Origin: Lachnospiraceae bacterium
GTDB taxonomy: Bacteria > Bacillota > Clostridia > Lachnospirales > Lachnospiraceae
NCBI GenBank assembly: GCA_009774345.1
Contig: VSNR01000227.1
Coordinates: 1 to 5,924, forward strand
Length of the DNA stretch: 5,924 nucleotides
Reading direction: 5' to 3'
Positions 1 to 5,924 of the stretch are shown piece by piece (positions within the stretch are counted from its first letter, which is position 1; every line of letters begins with the position of its first letter). Below the pieces are notes generated by a model that was not told the origin of the DNA, did not search any database, and saw only the letters and a program-made list of their open reading frames with translations. The position numbers were made by a program, and so were the translations under genes.

Positions 1-23
1 ATCTAAAACTTAACTATGAAAAT

Positions 24-30
24 GAGGAGA
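24..30 (+). promoter_or_regulatory. Ribosome binding site of hsdM
   Basis: GAGGAGA is a strong Shine-Dalgarno match, with 8 nt between its AGGAG core (25-29) and the ATG at 38. An in-frame TAA at 32-34 lies directly upstream of that ATG, so translation cannot begin earlier in this frame. The rest of the leader (1-23) holds no recognisable promoter; the operon promoter is probably upstream of the window. Confidence 0.9.
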
Positions 31-37
31 ATAAACT

Positions 38-1633
38 ATGACTGAGGGAAAAGACTTATTGACAGTGTTATGGAGTGGCGCAGATGTTTTGAGGGGCAAA
101 ATGGATGCAAACGAATATAAGACCTATCTTTTAGGGCTTGTTTTCTATAAGTATTTATCTGACTCCTACTTGGCAAAGGTATATGACTTGCTGAATGATG
201 CAAAACCCGATAACCTGAACGAGGCACAGTCGGTATATGAGGAGGCGATGAAATCAGAGGATGCTCCTGACCTGCTTGAAGAAATAAAGAAATCAATGCA
301 CTATACACTTGAACCTAATATGACATATATCAGTATGTTGAACGCAGCAAAAAATAATGCATTCAATAGGGAAAAATTACAGGCAGCTTTCAATCGGATT
401 CAAGAGTCTGATGAACTTTTTAATGGATTGTTTGCAGATGTGGATTTATATTCAAACAGGCTTGGAACGGGTGATCAAAAACAGAGTGCAACTATCGCTG
501 AGGTCATTAAAGTTTTGGACGGTGCTGATCTTATCCATACAGAGGGCGATGTTCTTGGAAATGCATATGAATATCTGATTGGTCAGTTTGCATCGGAAAC
601 AGGAAAGAAAGCCGGAGAATTTTATACCCCGCATGGTCCTGCGCAGATTTTATGCAGGATTGTAATGGTTGGTCAGGAACAGAAAAAGGGGTTGCAGGTA
701 TACGATCCCTGTATGGGTTCGGCATCTTTGATGTTAAGCTGTCGGAACTACTCAAAGGTTCCTGATTTTATAAAGTACTATGGGCAGGAACTTATGCCGT
801 CAACATATAACTTAGCGCGTATGAATATGTTTCTGCATGGCGTTTTACCAGAGAATCAGCATCTTCGCAATGGAGATACACTTGATGCTGACTGGCCGAC
901 AGATGAAGAAACAGAGTTTGATGCAGTAACAATGAATCCGCCATATTCGGCAAATTGGTCTGCGGCAGAGGGGTTTAAGCAGGATGAGAGATTTATGGAT
1001 TATGGAGGAAAACTTGCTCCAAAGTCCAAGGCTGACTATGCTTTTCTGCTTCATGGTTTCTATCATTTGAAACAGACAGGAACAATGGCGATTGTTCTTC
1101 CACATGGCGTTTTGTTTCGGGGTGCTGCGGAAGGGACAATACGGCAGATTTTACTTGAAAATGGAGCGATTTATGCAGTAATCGGGCTTCCTGCAAATAT
1201 GTTTTACAATACCTCTATCCCTACGTGCATTATCGTTCTGAAAAAACACAGGGAAGGGCGGGATGTCTTGTTCATTGATGCTTCTAAACTGTATGAAAAA
1301 GAGAAAAAACAGAATGTGATGCAGGAAAAGCATATTGACCATGTGCTTGAACTGTATTGTAATAGAGTGTCGGTTGATAAAGAAGCTTATCTGGCATCTT
1401 TTGAAGATATACAAGCCAATGATTATAATTTGAATATTCCAAGATATATTGACACAAGCGAGGAAGAACAGGAAATTGATCTTCACCAGCTATCAGAAAG
1501 CATAAAAACGACAAATAAGGCGATCAAAGAGAATAATGCCGCTTTGCTTGAAATGTTGGGAGATTTGACCTTTTCTAAATCAGAAACAAAAGACGCAGTA
1601 GAGGAACTCATCAGTGTTTTTCGGGAGGTGTGA
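38..1633 (+). CDS. hsdM: Type I restriction-modification methyltransferase subunit HsdM (Type IC-like)
   Basis: This is the modification subunit of a Type I system. With HsdS it transfers a methyl group from S-adenosylmethionine to the N6 of adenine in each half of the recognition site, protecting host DNA. Seen in the 531 aa product: an HsdM N-terminal helical domain (about residues 8-150, with DVLRGKMDANEYK and LLGLVFYKYLSD); the family signature GEFYTPHGP (193-201); SAM-binding motif I, DPCMGSAS (223-230); GQEL followed by STYNLARMNMFLHG (249-268); catalytic motif IV, NPPY (300-303), typical of N6-adenine enzymes; LAPKSKADYAFLLH (326-339); and a charged, probably coiled-coil C-terminus (about 480-510) of the kind that contacts HsdS. 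Length and wording match the EcoR124I-type (Type IC) subunit of about 520 aa. One oddity is A229 in motif I, where the family usually has glycine. The start is fixed by an upstream in-frame stop and a strong ribosome binding site. The stop lies 2 nt before hsdS, so the two are probably translationally coupled. The family call is very secure; the Type IC subclass rests on remembered similarity. Confidence 0.98.
   Translation: MTEGKDLLTVLWSGADVLRGKMDANEYKTYLLGLVFYKYLSDSYLAKVYDLLNDAKPDNLNEAQSVYEEAMKSEDAPDLLEEIKKSMHYTLEPNMTYISMLNAAKNNAFNREKLQAAFNRIQESDELFNGLFADVDLYSNRLGTGDQKQSATIAEVIKVLDGADLIHTEGDVLGNAYEYLIGQFASETGKKAGEFYTPHGPAQILCRIVMVGQEQKKGLQVYDPCMGSASLMLSCRNYSKVPDFIKYYGQELMPSTYNLARMNMFLHGVLPENQHLRNGDTLDADWPTDEETEFDAVTMNPPYSANWSAAEGFKQDERFMDYGGKLAPKSKADYAFLLHGFYHLKQTGTMAIVLPHGVLFRGAAEGTIRQILLENGAIYAVIGLPANMFYNTSIPTCIIVLKKHREGRDVLFIDASKLYEKEKKQNVMQEKHIDHVLELYCNRVSVDKEAYLASFEDIQANDYNLNIPRYIDTSEEEQEIDLHQLSESIKTTNKAIKENNAALLEMLGDLTFSKSETKDAVEELISVFREV
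1623..1628 (+). promoter_or_regulatory. Ribosome binding site of hsdS, which decides the start
   Basis: GGGAGG lies inside the last codons of hsdM, 7 nt upstream of the ATG at 1636. An alternative GTG at 1630, in the same frame, overlaps the hsdM stop codon but is only 1 nt from this site, too close for normal initiation. The ATG at 1636 is therefore preferred. The arrangement suggests that ribosomes finishing hsdM reinitiate on hsdS. Confidence 0.85.
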
Positions 1634-1635
1634 CA

Positions 1636-2889
1636 ATGGCGAATACACCTAATATAAGATTTAAGGGATTTGCTGACGATTGGGAACAGCGTAAGCTCTC
1701 GGAGATAGCTGATAAAGTGACTGAAAAAAATAAAAATAACGAATTTTCTGAACCACTTACAAATTCCGCAGAACTCGGAATCATCAGTCAAAAGGATTAT
1801 TTTGAACGAGAAGTTGCGAATCAGGAGAATCTTGATGGATATTACATAGTCAGAAATGATGATTTTGTTTATAATCCGAGAATTTCTGTTACAGCTCCTG
1901 TAGGTCCGATTAATAGAAACCGACTTGGCAGAAATGGCGTAATGTCGCCGCTTTATACAGTTTTCAGAACACACGGAATAGATAATCTGTATTTGGAATT
2001 TTATTTTAAGACAACAAGCTGGCATAGATTCATGAAACTTAATGGAGATTCAGGAGCAAGATTTGATAGGTTTACAATTTCATCAACACAATTCATGGAA
2101 ATGCCAATACCGTTTCCGAATAAAGAAGAGCAAAGAAAAATCGGCAAGTATTTTCACCACCTTGACCACCTCATCACCCTTCACCAGCGTAAGTGTGATG
2201 AGGTGAAACAACTAAAAAAATTTATGTTCCAAAAAATGTTCCCCAAGAATGGTGAGCTAATTCCAGAGATTCGTTTTGCGGGATTTACTGATGATTGGGA
2301 ACAGCACAAGCTGGGGGAATTTTCTGATATTAAAACAGGTCCATTTGGAAGTACACTACATGCTGACGATTATATCAATGATGGTATGCCAATTATAACT
2401 ACTGAGCATTTCAAAAGTGGGCAACTTCCGACAGTGAAAGATGGCATACCACAAGTATCAGAGAATGATTATTGTAGATTGAGCAGTTATATATTAAATA
2501 TTAATGATATTGTATTTTCGCGAGTTGGTTCAGTTGATATAAATGCTTTGGTTACGCCATTTCAAGATAAATGGCTTTTTTCTGGTCGAGTGCTTCGAGT
2601 GCGCCCATATGCAGAAATTGATAGTATGTTTTTACACACATTATTGGAAACCGACAGTGTACGAAATGATATTATTTCTCGTGCGGTTGGACAAACGATG
2701 CCCTCCATAAATACTGAAATCTTGAAGATAACATCACTTTGCCTGCCACAAGATATAGACGAACAACGTGAAATAGGAGAATATTTCTGTATCTTCGACC
2801 GACTTATTAACCTTCACCAGCATAAGTGTGACCAGTTAAAAGAAGTAAAACGTTTTATGCTGCAAAATATGTTTCCACAGAAAGGATAA
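1636..2889 (+). CDS. hsdS: Type I restriction-modification specificity subunit HsdS
   Basis: This is the DNA-recognition subunit of the complex: each of its two target-recognition domains reads half of a bipartite site, and the conserved helices between them set the spacing and bind HsdM. The 417 aa product (counted from ATG 1636) is built as two similar halves. Half 1 runs from a short conserved start (residues 5-26, with DDWEQRKL) through recognition domain 1 (about 27-164, including GVMSPLYTVFR) to a conserved helix (165-206, EQRKIGKYF, LHQRKCD, MFPKNG). Half 2 repeats the plan: conserved start (210-231, DDWEQHKL), recognition domain 2 (about 232-375, with GPFGSTLHADDY, DIVFSRVGSVD and GQTMPSINT) and conserved helix (376-417, ending MFPQKG). 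The conserved starts share 15 of 22 residues and the helices 25 of 42; the recognition domains look unrelated. Length is normal for a full two-domain HsdS, with no frameshift. Hand-counted blocks in the recognition domains average about 37% GC, against about 44% in hsdM. Which bases it recognises cannot be deduced here. Confidence 0.97.
   Translation: MANTPNIRFKGFADDWEQRKLSEIADKVTEKNKNNEFSEPLTNSAELGIISQKDYFEREVANQENLDGYYIVRNDDFVYNPRISVTAPVGPINRNRLGRNGVMSPLYTVFRTHGIDNLYLEFYFKTTSWHRFMKLNGDSGARFDRFTISSTQFMEMPIPFPNKEEQRKIGKYFHHLDHLITLHQRKCDEVKQLKKFMFQKMFPKNGELIPEIRFAGFTDDWEQHKLGEFSDIKTGPFGSTLHADDYINDGMPIITTEHFKSGQLPTVKDGIPQVSENDYCRLSSYILNINDIVFSRVGSVDINALVTPFQDKWLFSGRVLRVRPYAEIDSMFLHTLLETDSVRNDIISRAVGQTMPSINTEILKITSLCLPQDIDEQREIGEYFCIFDRLINLHQHKCDQLKEVKRFMLQNMFPQKG
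1651..1713 (+). repeat. hsdS direct repeat A, copy 1 (start of half 1)
   Basis: Encodes HsdS residues 5-26 excluding the last three or so, the conserved opening of half 1. Its core at 1665-1697 matches 2280-2312 at 29 of 33 nt, with a longest exact run of 13 nt (GATTGGGAACAGC). The encoded 22-residue segment shares 15 residues with its partner. It marks the boundary before recognition domain 1 and is a potential site of homologous exchange. Confidence 0.85.
1714..2127 (+). other. HsdS target-recognition domain 1
   Basis: Variable region between the two conserved segments of half 1 (about residues 27-164). It includes YYIVRNDDFVYNPRIS and a GVMSPLYTVFR strand of the kind seen in many Type I specificity subunits. 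It should read the 5' half of the bipartite target. Boundaries are approximate, taken from where similarity between the two halves stops. Confidence 0.8.
2128..2253 (+). repeat. hsdS direct repeat B, copy 1 (central conserved region)
   Basis: Encodes residues 165-206, the central conserved helix of HsdS, which separates the two recognition domains and helps dock HsdM. It aligns without gaps to the C-terminal helix at 2761-2886, with 25 of 42 residues identical. The best nucleotide stretch, 2178-2198 against 2811-2831, matches at 20 of 21 positions. This copy also contains a perfect inverted repeat that the other copy lacks, and A-tracts of 7 and 6 nt (2214-2220, 2231-2236). Confidence 0.9.
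2167..2205. repeat. Perfect 11-bp inverted repeat with 17-nt loop inside hsdS
   Basis: The left arm CACCTCATCAC (2167-2177) is the exact reverse complement of the right arm GTGATGAGGTG (2195-2205), around a 17-nt spacer (2178-2194). It sits in the central conserved region of hsdS. The homologous C-terminal repeat keeps most of the spacer sequence but lacks both arms. Neither side has a T-tract in the direction needed for an intrinsic terminator. It could be an mRNA hairpin, a protein or recombinase binding site, or coincidence; the structure is certain but its function is not. Confidence 0.75.
2265..2328 (+). repeat. hsdS direct repeat A, copy 2 (start of half 2)
   Basis: Second copy of the conserved opening segment (about residues 210-231, IRFAGFTDDWEQHKL), lying 615 nt after copy 1 at the matched core (2280-2312). 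It follows the central helix directly and leads into recognition domain 2, so HsdS reads as two tandem half-subunits. Confidence 0.85.
2329..2760 (+). other. HsdS target-recognition domain 2
   Basis: Variable region of half 2 (about residues 232-375). GPFGSTLHADDY, a PIITTEHF strand, DIVFSRVGSVD, LFSGRVLRVRP and GQTMPSINT are typical of a widespread recognition-domain family in Type I specificity subunits. It should read the 3' half of the target. Local composition is AT-rich: 13 G+C in the 60 nt from 2461 to 2520 by hand count. Confidence 0.8.
2761..2886 (+). repeat. hsdS direct repeat B, copy 2 (C-terminal conserved region)
   Basis: Encodes residues 376-417, the C-terminal helix that in HsdS proteins packs against the central helix and closes the circular fold. 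It begins 633 nt after copy 1 and ends exactly at the last sense codon. Its final bases double as the ribosome binding site of hsdR. Confidence 0.9.
2881..2886 (+). promoter_or_regulatory. Ribosome binding site of hsdR
   Basis: AAAGGA is formed by the last two sense codons of hsdS, 8 nt before the ATG at 2895. It is a weaker match than the sites of hsdM (GAGGAGA) and hsdS (GGGAGG), which would fit lower or later production of the restriction subunit. That regulatory reading is inference. Confidence 0.75.
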
Positions 2890-2894
2890 TAACT

Positions 2895-5864
2895 ATGGCA
2901 GAATTAGAATCTGTAATCGAAAAAAGGCTGATCGACCAGCTCTGTTGTGATGAGTCGCAATGGACATACCGACCAGACATTAGAACGGAAGAACAGCTAT
3001 GGGACAATTTCAAATATATTTTGGAACAGAATAACAAAGCAAAACTCAATGATATTCCATTGAGCGAGTCAGAATTTGCAAAGATTAAGAATGATTTGTC
3101 CCATGCTTCCTTTTATGATGCTGGCAAATGGCTGATTGGCGAAAATGGCAAGGTGTATGTTCATGTGCAAAGGGGAAATGAAACACTCCATCTTGTTGTT
3201 ATGAATAACGAGCATATTGCTGGAGGAACAAGCGTATATGAAGTAATAAACCAATATCAGGCGTTTTACTCCAAGGAAGAGGAGGGGAGCAGAGACAGGC
3301 GTTTTGACGTTTCACTGCTCATTAATGGCATACCGTTGATACATATCGAATTAAAAAATAAAGAACATTCTTATATGGACGGTTTTCGGCAGATAAAGAA
3401 GTATATTGCTGAGGGCAAATTTCATGGCATCTTCTCAAATGTGCAGATGTTTGTAGTAAGCAATGCTGTAGATACAAAATATTTTGCTGCTGCAAGGGAT
3501 ACAGAATTGAACAAAAAATTTATATCGAGGTGGCTTGACAAAGAAAATTTGCCAGTTTGTGATTATATTGATTTTGCAAAAGCTGTACTAAAAATTCCAG
3601 AGGCACATGAGATGGTGGCGAAATATACTGTGTTAGATAATGATAAGAAAAAGCTTCTTATCCTGCGCCCCTATCAGATTCATGCGATTGAAGCAATGCG
3701 TGAGGCTTCTAAGAAAGGGAAATCAGGTTTTATCTGGCATACAACGGGTTCCGGCAAGACGATGACATCATACAAAGCAACTCGTAATCTGCTTATGGAT
3801 ATTCCGTCAATTGATAAGACGGTGTTCCTGATTGACCGAAAGGACTTGGATACACAGACAAAACTGGCTTTTCAGTCCTATGCAGAAAATGATACGATTG
3901 ATGTAGACGATACGGATTATGTAGATACCTTAATCAAGCGGATGACCGATGACAGCCGTCAGATGATTGTTACGACAAGACAGAAAATGCAGATTATGGT
4001 CAGTAAGCGGTTAAAAAAGGGAAGCAGACAGTACGAAAAAATAAAAGGATTGAAAATCGCTTTTGTAGTAGACGAGTGTCATAGGGCAGTCACTCCGCAG
4101 ACAAAGCGTGATTTAGAACGTTTCTTTTCTAATTCGTTATGGTATGGCTTTACTGGAACACCCATTTTTGAAGAAAATAAATATGAGCAGAAAGGTGATC
4201 TGCCCCAAACGACTGATCAGTTGTATGGGAATAACGGCAAGCCTTTGCACAGCTATACCATTAAAGAGGCAATTCATGACGAGGCTGTACTTGGCTTTAT
4301 GGTTGAGAATCTTGGACCAAAGGGGATATCTTCAGAGGAAGAAGCGCAGCTGTATGATACCGAAACGCATATGCGCAGCGTTCTGAATGTTATTTTAAAT
4401 CAATCCTATACCAAGTTTGGAATGCAGAATGGACGTGGAAGGACTTATGAGGCACTTTTGACAGTCAAGTCCATCGCCATTGCACAGAAATACTATGACC
4501 TTCTCAAGAAAATAACAAACGGTGAGGATGAGTTAAAAATTAGCGAGAATATGCACAAGGCGCTCCCCGATTTCCCAAAGTTTGCCATAACCTATTCTGT
4601 TTCCGAAAATGAGGAGGCTTCTGAGGTTAATCAGAAAAAGATGAAAGAAGCACTGGACGATTATAACCAAATGTTTGGAACTCATTTTGGCATAGAAGAA
4701 ATCAATGCGTATAACAGCAACTTGAATGACCGCCTTGCACGGAAGGACAAAAAATATTTTAACAGGGAGCAACAGCTTGACCTTGTTATCGTTGTAGACA
4801 GGCTTCTTACGGGATTTGATGCCCCCTGCCTTTCAACTCTTTTTATTGACAGGCAGCCAATGACTCCACAGAATATTATTCAGGCATTTTCACGCACGAA
4901 CAGGCTGTTTGATGATGGGAAACAGTACGGACAGATTGTGACATTCCAAGCGCACGATAAGTTCAAAAATGCAATTAATGATGCCCTTATGCTGTACTCC
5001 CGTGGGGGTGATGGGAATCCGATTGCAGAGGATTGGGATGATGTGGAAAAGTCATTTGCAATTTCACTCAAGGCGATACGGAATCTGGCACAGACACCAG
5101 AAGAAATTGCAGGACTTTCCCGTAAACAGAAAAAAGCATTTATACAGCTTTTCCGGGCGTTAGATCATGATTTTGCACATCTGAAGTCATTTTCCATATA
5201 CAATGATAGCGTACTTGATGAGTGGGGATTTAGTGAGGCAGAATATGAAGATTTTGCCGCGATGTATAAAAACGTAATGGAAGAACTAAAAAAGCCGGGA
5301 GATGACACAGATTCTGCGGACGATCCTGTCCGTGATGACTATGAACTTATAGCATACAGCAAATTACGTATTGATTTTGAATACATTGTAGAATTATTAC
5401 GGGGATTTGTTGAGTCCTTAGACCAGTCTTTAGAGGACTATGACGAGGCATCTTTTGAAGCAAAAATAAGAACGCTTCGTGAGATTATTGTTGAGTTTTC
5501 GGGTGACAATCCGAAACTTAGTGCGTTGCTGACGAAGGTTGTTGATGAAATAGAAGCGAACCGGGAAAAATATGTCGGGCAGGATATTTCGGTAATTATA
5601 AATCAAATGCGTTATGCGGCTATTGACAAAGAAATACAAAAGTTTGCTAGGAAGTGGTATCTTAATGTGGATGATGTCAAATATGAAACATATAATTACA
5701 GAGATGGAGAACTTTCCAATGAGAATAAACTAAAGGATAGTGCGGATTATGCAGCTTATAGGGAAGCAACACCAGACGCTTTGCCCAAATTTAAATTCAG
5801 AATGCAAATGATTAATGAATTTAAAGAAGTACTAATGCCGGAAATTGCTCCATTGATTGATTAA
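2895..5864 (+). CDS. hsdR: Type I restriction endonuclease/translocase subunit HsdR (Type IC-like)
   Basis: This is the restriction subunit. Joined to the HsdM-HsdS complex, it pulls in DNA from an unmethylated site by ATP-driven translocation and cleaves it at a distance. The 989 aa product contains, in order: an N-terminal PD-(D/E)xK nuclease with D138, E152 and K154 (IELK) as catalytic candidates, followed by QIKKY (Q166...Y170), the QxxxY motif of such nucleases; a superfamily 2 motor with LRPYQ (257-261), Walker A TTGSGKT (283-289), the IDRKDL motif (313-318), Walker B/DEAD-type box DECH (393-396), motif III GFTGTPIF (418-425), LLTGFDAP (637-644) and motif VI QAFSRTNR (663-670); and a helical, acidic C-terminal domain (about 710-989) that probably contacts the methyltransferase. 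All key residues are present, so it is probably active. GFTGTPIF and LHSYTIKEAIHDEAVL closely resemble EcoR124I HsdR as remembered, supporting Type IC. It starts 5 nt after the hsdS stop, making restriction the last function made from the operon. Confidence 0.98.
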   Translation: MAELESVIEKRLIDQLCCDESQWTYRPDIRTEEQLWDNFKYILEQNNKAKLNDIPLSESEFAKIKNDLSHASFYDAGKWLIGENGKVYVHVQRGNETLHLVVMNNEHIAGGTSVYEVINQYQAFYSKEEEGSRDRRFDVSLLINGIPLIHIELKNKEHSYMDGFRQIKKYIAEGKFHGIFSNVQMFVVSNAVDTKYFAAARDTELNKKFISRWLDKENLPVCDYIDFAKAVLKIPEAHEMVAKYTVLDNDKKKLLILRPYQIHAIEAMREASKKGKSGFIWHTTGSGKTMTSYKATRNLLMDIPSIDKTVFLIDRKDLDTQTKLAFQSYAENDTIDVDDTDYVDTLIKRMTDDSRQMIVTTRQKMQIMVSKRLKKGSRQYEKIKGLKIAFVVDECHRAVTPQTKRDLERFFSNSLWYGFTGTPIFEENKYEQKGDLPQTTDQLYGNNGKPLHSYTIKEAIHDEAVLGFMVENLGPKGISSEEEAQLYDTETHMRSVLNVILNQSYTKFGMQNGRGRTYEALLTVKSIAIAQKYYDLLKKITNGEDELKISENMHKALPDFPKFAITYSVSENEEASEVNQKKMKEALDDYNQMFGTHFGIEEINAYNSNLNDRLARKDKKYFNREQQLDLVIVVDRLLTGFDAPCLSTLFIDRQPMTPQNIIQAFSRTNRLFDDGKQYGQIVTFQAHDKFKNAINDALMLYSRGGDGNPIAEDWDDVEKSFAISLKAIRNLAQTPEEIAGLSRKQKKAFIQLFRALDHDFAHLKSFSIYNDSVLDEWGFSEAEYEDFAAMYKNVMEELKKPGDDTDSADDPVRDDYELIAYSKLRIDFEYIVELLRGFVESLDQSLEDYDEASFEAKIRTLREIIVEFSGDNPKLSALLTKVVDEIEANREKYVGQDISVIINQMRYAAIDKEIQKFARKWYLNVDDVKYETYNYRDGELSNENKLKDSADYAAYREATPDALPKFKFRMQMINEFKEVLMPEIAPLID

Positions 5865-5918
5865 AAGACTTGTGGGATTGCCAATCTGTTATCTTGATTG
5901 ATATGTAATTTATGAGTT

Positions 5919-5924
5919 AAGGAG
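5919..5924 (+). promoter_or_regulatory. Probable ribosome binding site of a gene beyond the right edge
   Basis: AAGGAG at the extreme end is a perfect core Shine-Dalgarno sequence. The 54 nt between the hsdR stop and this site contain no convincing hairpin plus T-tract, so transcription may continue from hsdR into a following + strand gene. The start codon, if there is one, lies outside the window. Confidence 0.5.

Noticed and set aside
16..45. Nine-codon ORF (MKMRRINYD) overlapping the hsdM start, as a possible leader peptide
   Set aside because: It has no ribosome binding site of its own, and its codons coincide with the Shine-Dalgarno sequence of hsdM; it is most likely chance.
1630..1635. 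GTG at 1630 as the hsdS start, overlapping the hsdM stop
   Set aside because: It is only 1 nt from the GGGAGG ribosome binding site; the ATG at 1636 has a normal 7-nt spacing.
1483..2025. Antisense ORF of 180 codons across the hsdM-hsdS junction
   Set aside because: It lies wholly opposite two well-supported genes, has no ribosome binding site noticed, and its product has no recognisable domain; it is a shadow of the coding strand.
2155..2196. His/Cys-rich central helix (H174, H175, H178, H183, C187) as a metal site
   Set aside because: The sister repeat keeps only the positions equivalent to H183 and C187, and this region is the ordinary HsdS coiled-coil helix, where LHQRKCD-like wording is common.
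2167..2223. The hsdS inverted repeat as an intrinsic terminator
   Set aside because: On the + strand the stem is followed by A-rich sequence, and on the - strand by GTCAAGGTGG, so there is no T-tract in either direction.
2214..2236. A7 and A6 tracts in hsdS as slipped-strand phase-variation switches
   Set aside because: The tracts are short for efficient slippage and are expected in lysine-rich AT-rich coding DNA; a similar A7 lies at 1724-1730.
5878..5909. TTGCCA (5878-5883) and TGTAAT (5904-5909) as a promoter for a downstream gene
   Set aside because: The 20-nt spacer is too long and the match is not better than expected in AT-rich DNA.

Overview
The window holds one complete Type I restriction-modification operon, all on the + strand and in the order hsdM - hsdS - hsdR. 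These encode the methyltransferase, specificity and restriction/translocase subunits. The genes use three different reading frames and are almost contiguous (2 nt between hsdM and hsdS, 5 nt between hsdS and hsdR). Together they fill nearly all of the window, leaving only 37 nt of leader and 60 nt of trailer. All three proteins look full length, with the expected motifs. The wording of HsdM and HsdR around those motifs is closest, from memory, to the EcoR124I (Type IC) family.

Organism: there is no taxonomic marker gene. Strong AGGAG-type ribosome binding sites, moderately AT-rich DNA and Firmicutes-style HsdS wording (LHQRKCD, MFPKNG) suggest a low-GC Gram-positive bacterium. A gut-type Clostridia/Lachnospiraceae member is plausible, but this is inference.

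Layout: 1-37 leader with the hsdM ribosome binding site; 38-1633 hsdM (531 aa, N6-adenine methyltransferase); 1636-2889 hsdS (417 aa, two target-recognition domains set between duplicated conserved segments); 2895-5864 hsdR (989 aa, PD-(D/E)xK nuclease plus SF2 translocase plus helical C-terminal domain); 5865-5924 trailer with no gene or terminator, ending in AAGGAG, probably the ribosome binding site of another gene just outside. No promoter, recombinase, second hsdS, RNA gene, insertion sequence or CRISPR array was found.

How it works together: two HsdM and one HsdS form a methyltransferase that reads a bipartite DNA site through the two HsdS recognition domains and methylates adenine in each half-site. 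Adding HsdR makes the restriction enzyme, which on unmethylated sites pulls DNA in using ATP and cuts at a distance. The recognition sequence cannot be read from this window.

Most of the window is an ordinary, well-understood system. The points worth a second look are a perfect 11-bp inverted repeat in the central conserved region of hsdS, present in only one of the two homologous repeat copies; the duplicated half-unit structure of hsdS as a substrate for domain swapping; and an alanine in place of a usually conserved glycine in the SAM-binding motif of HsdM.
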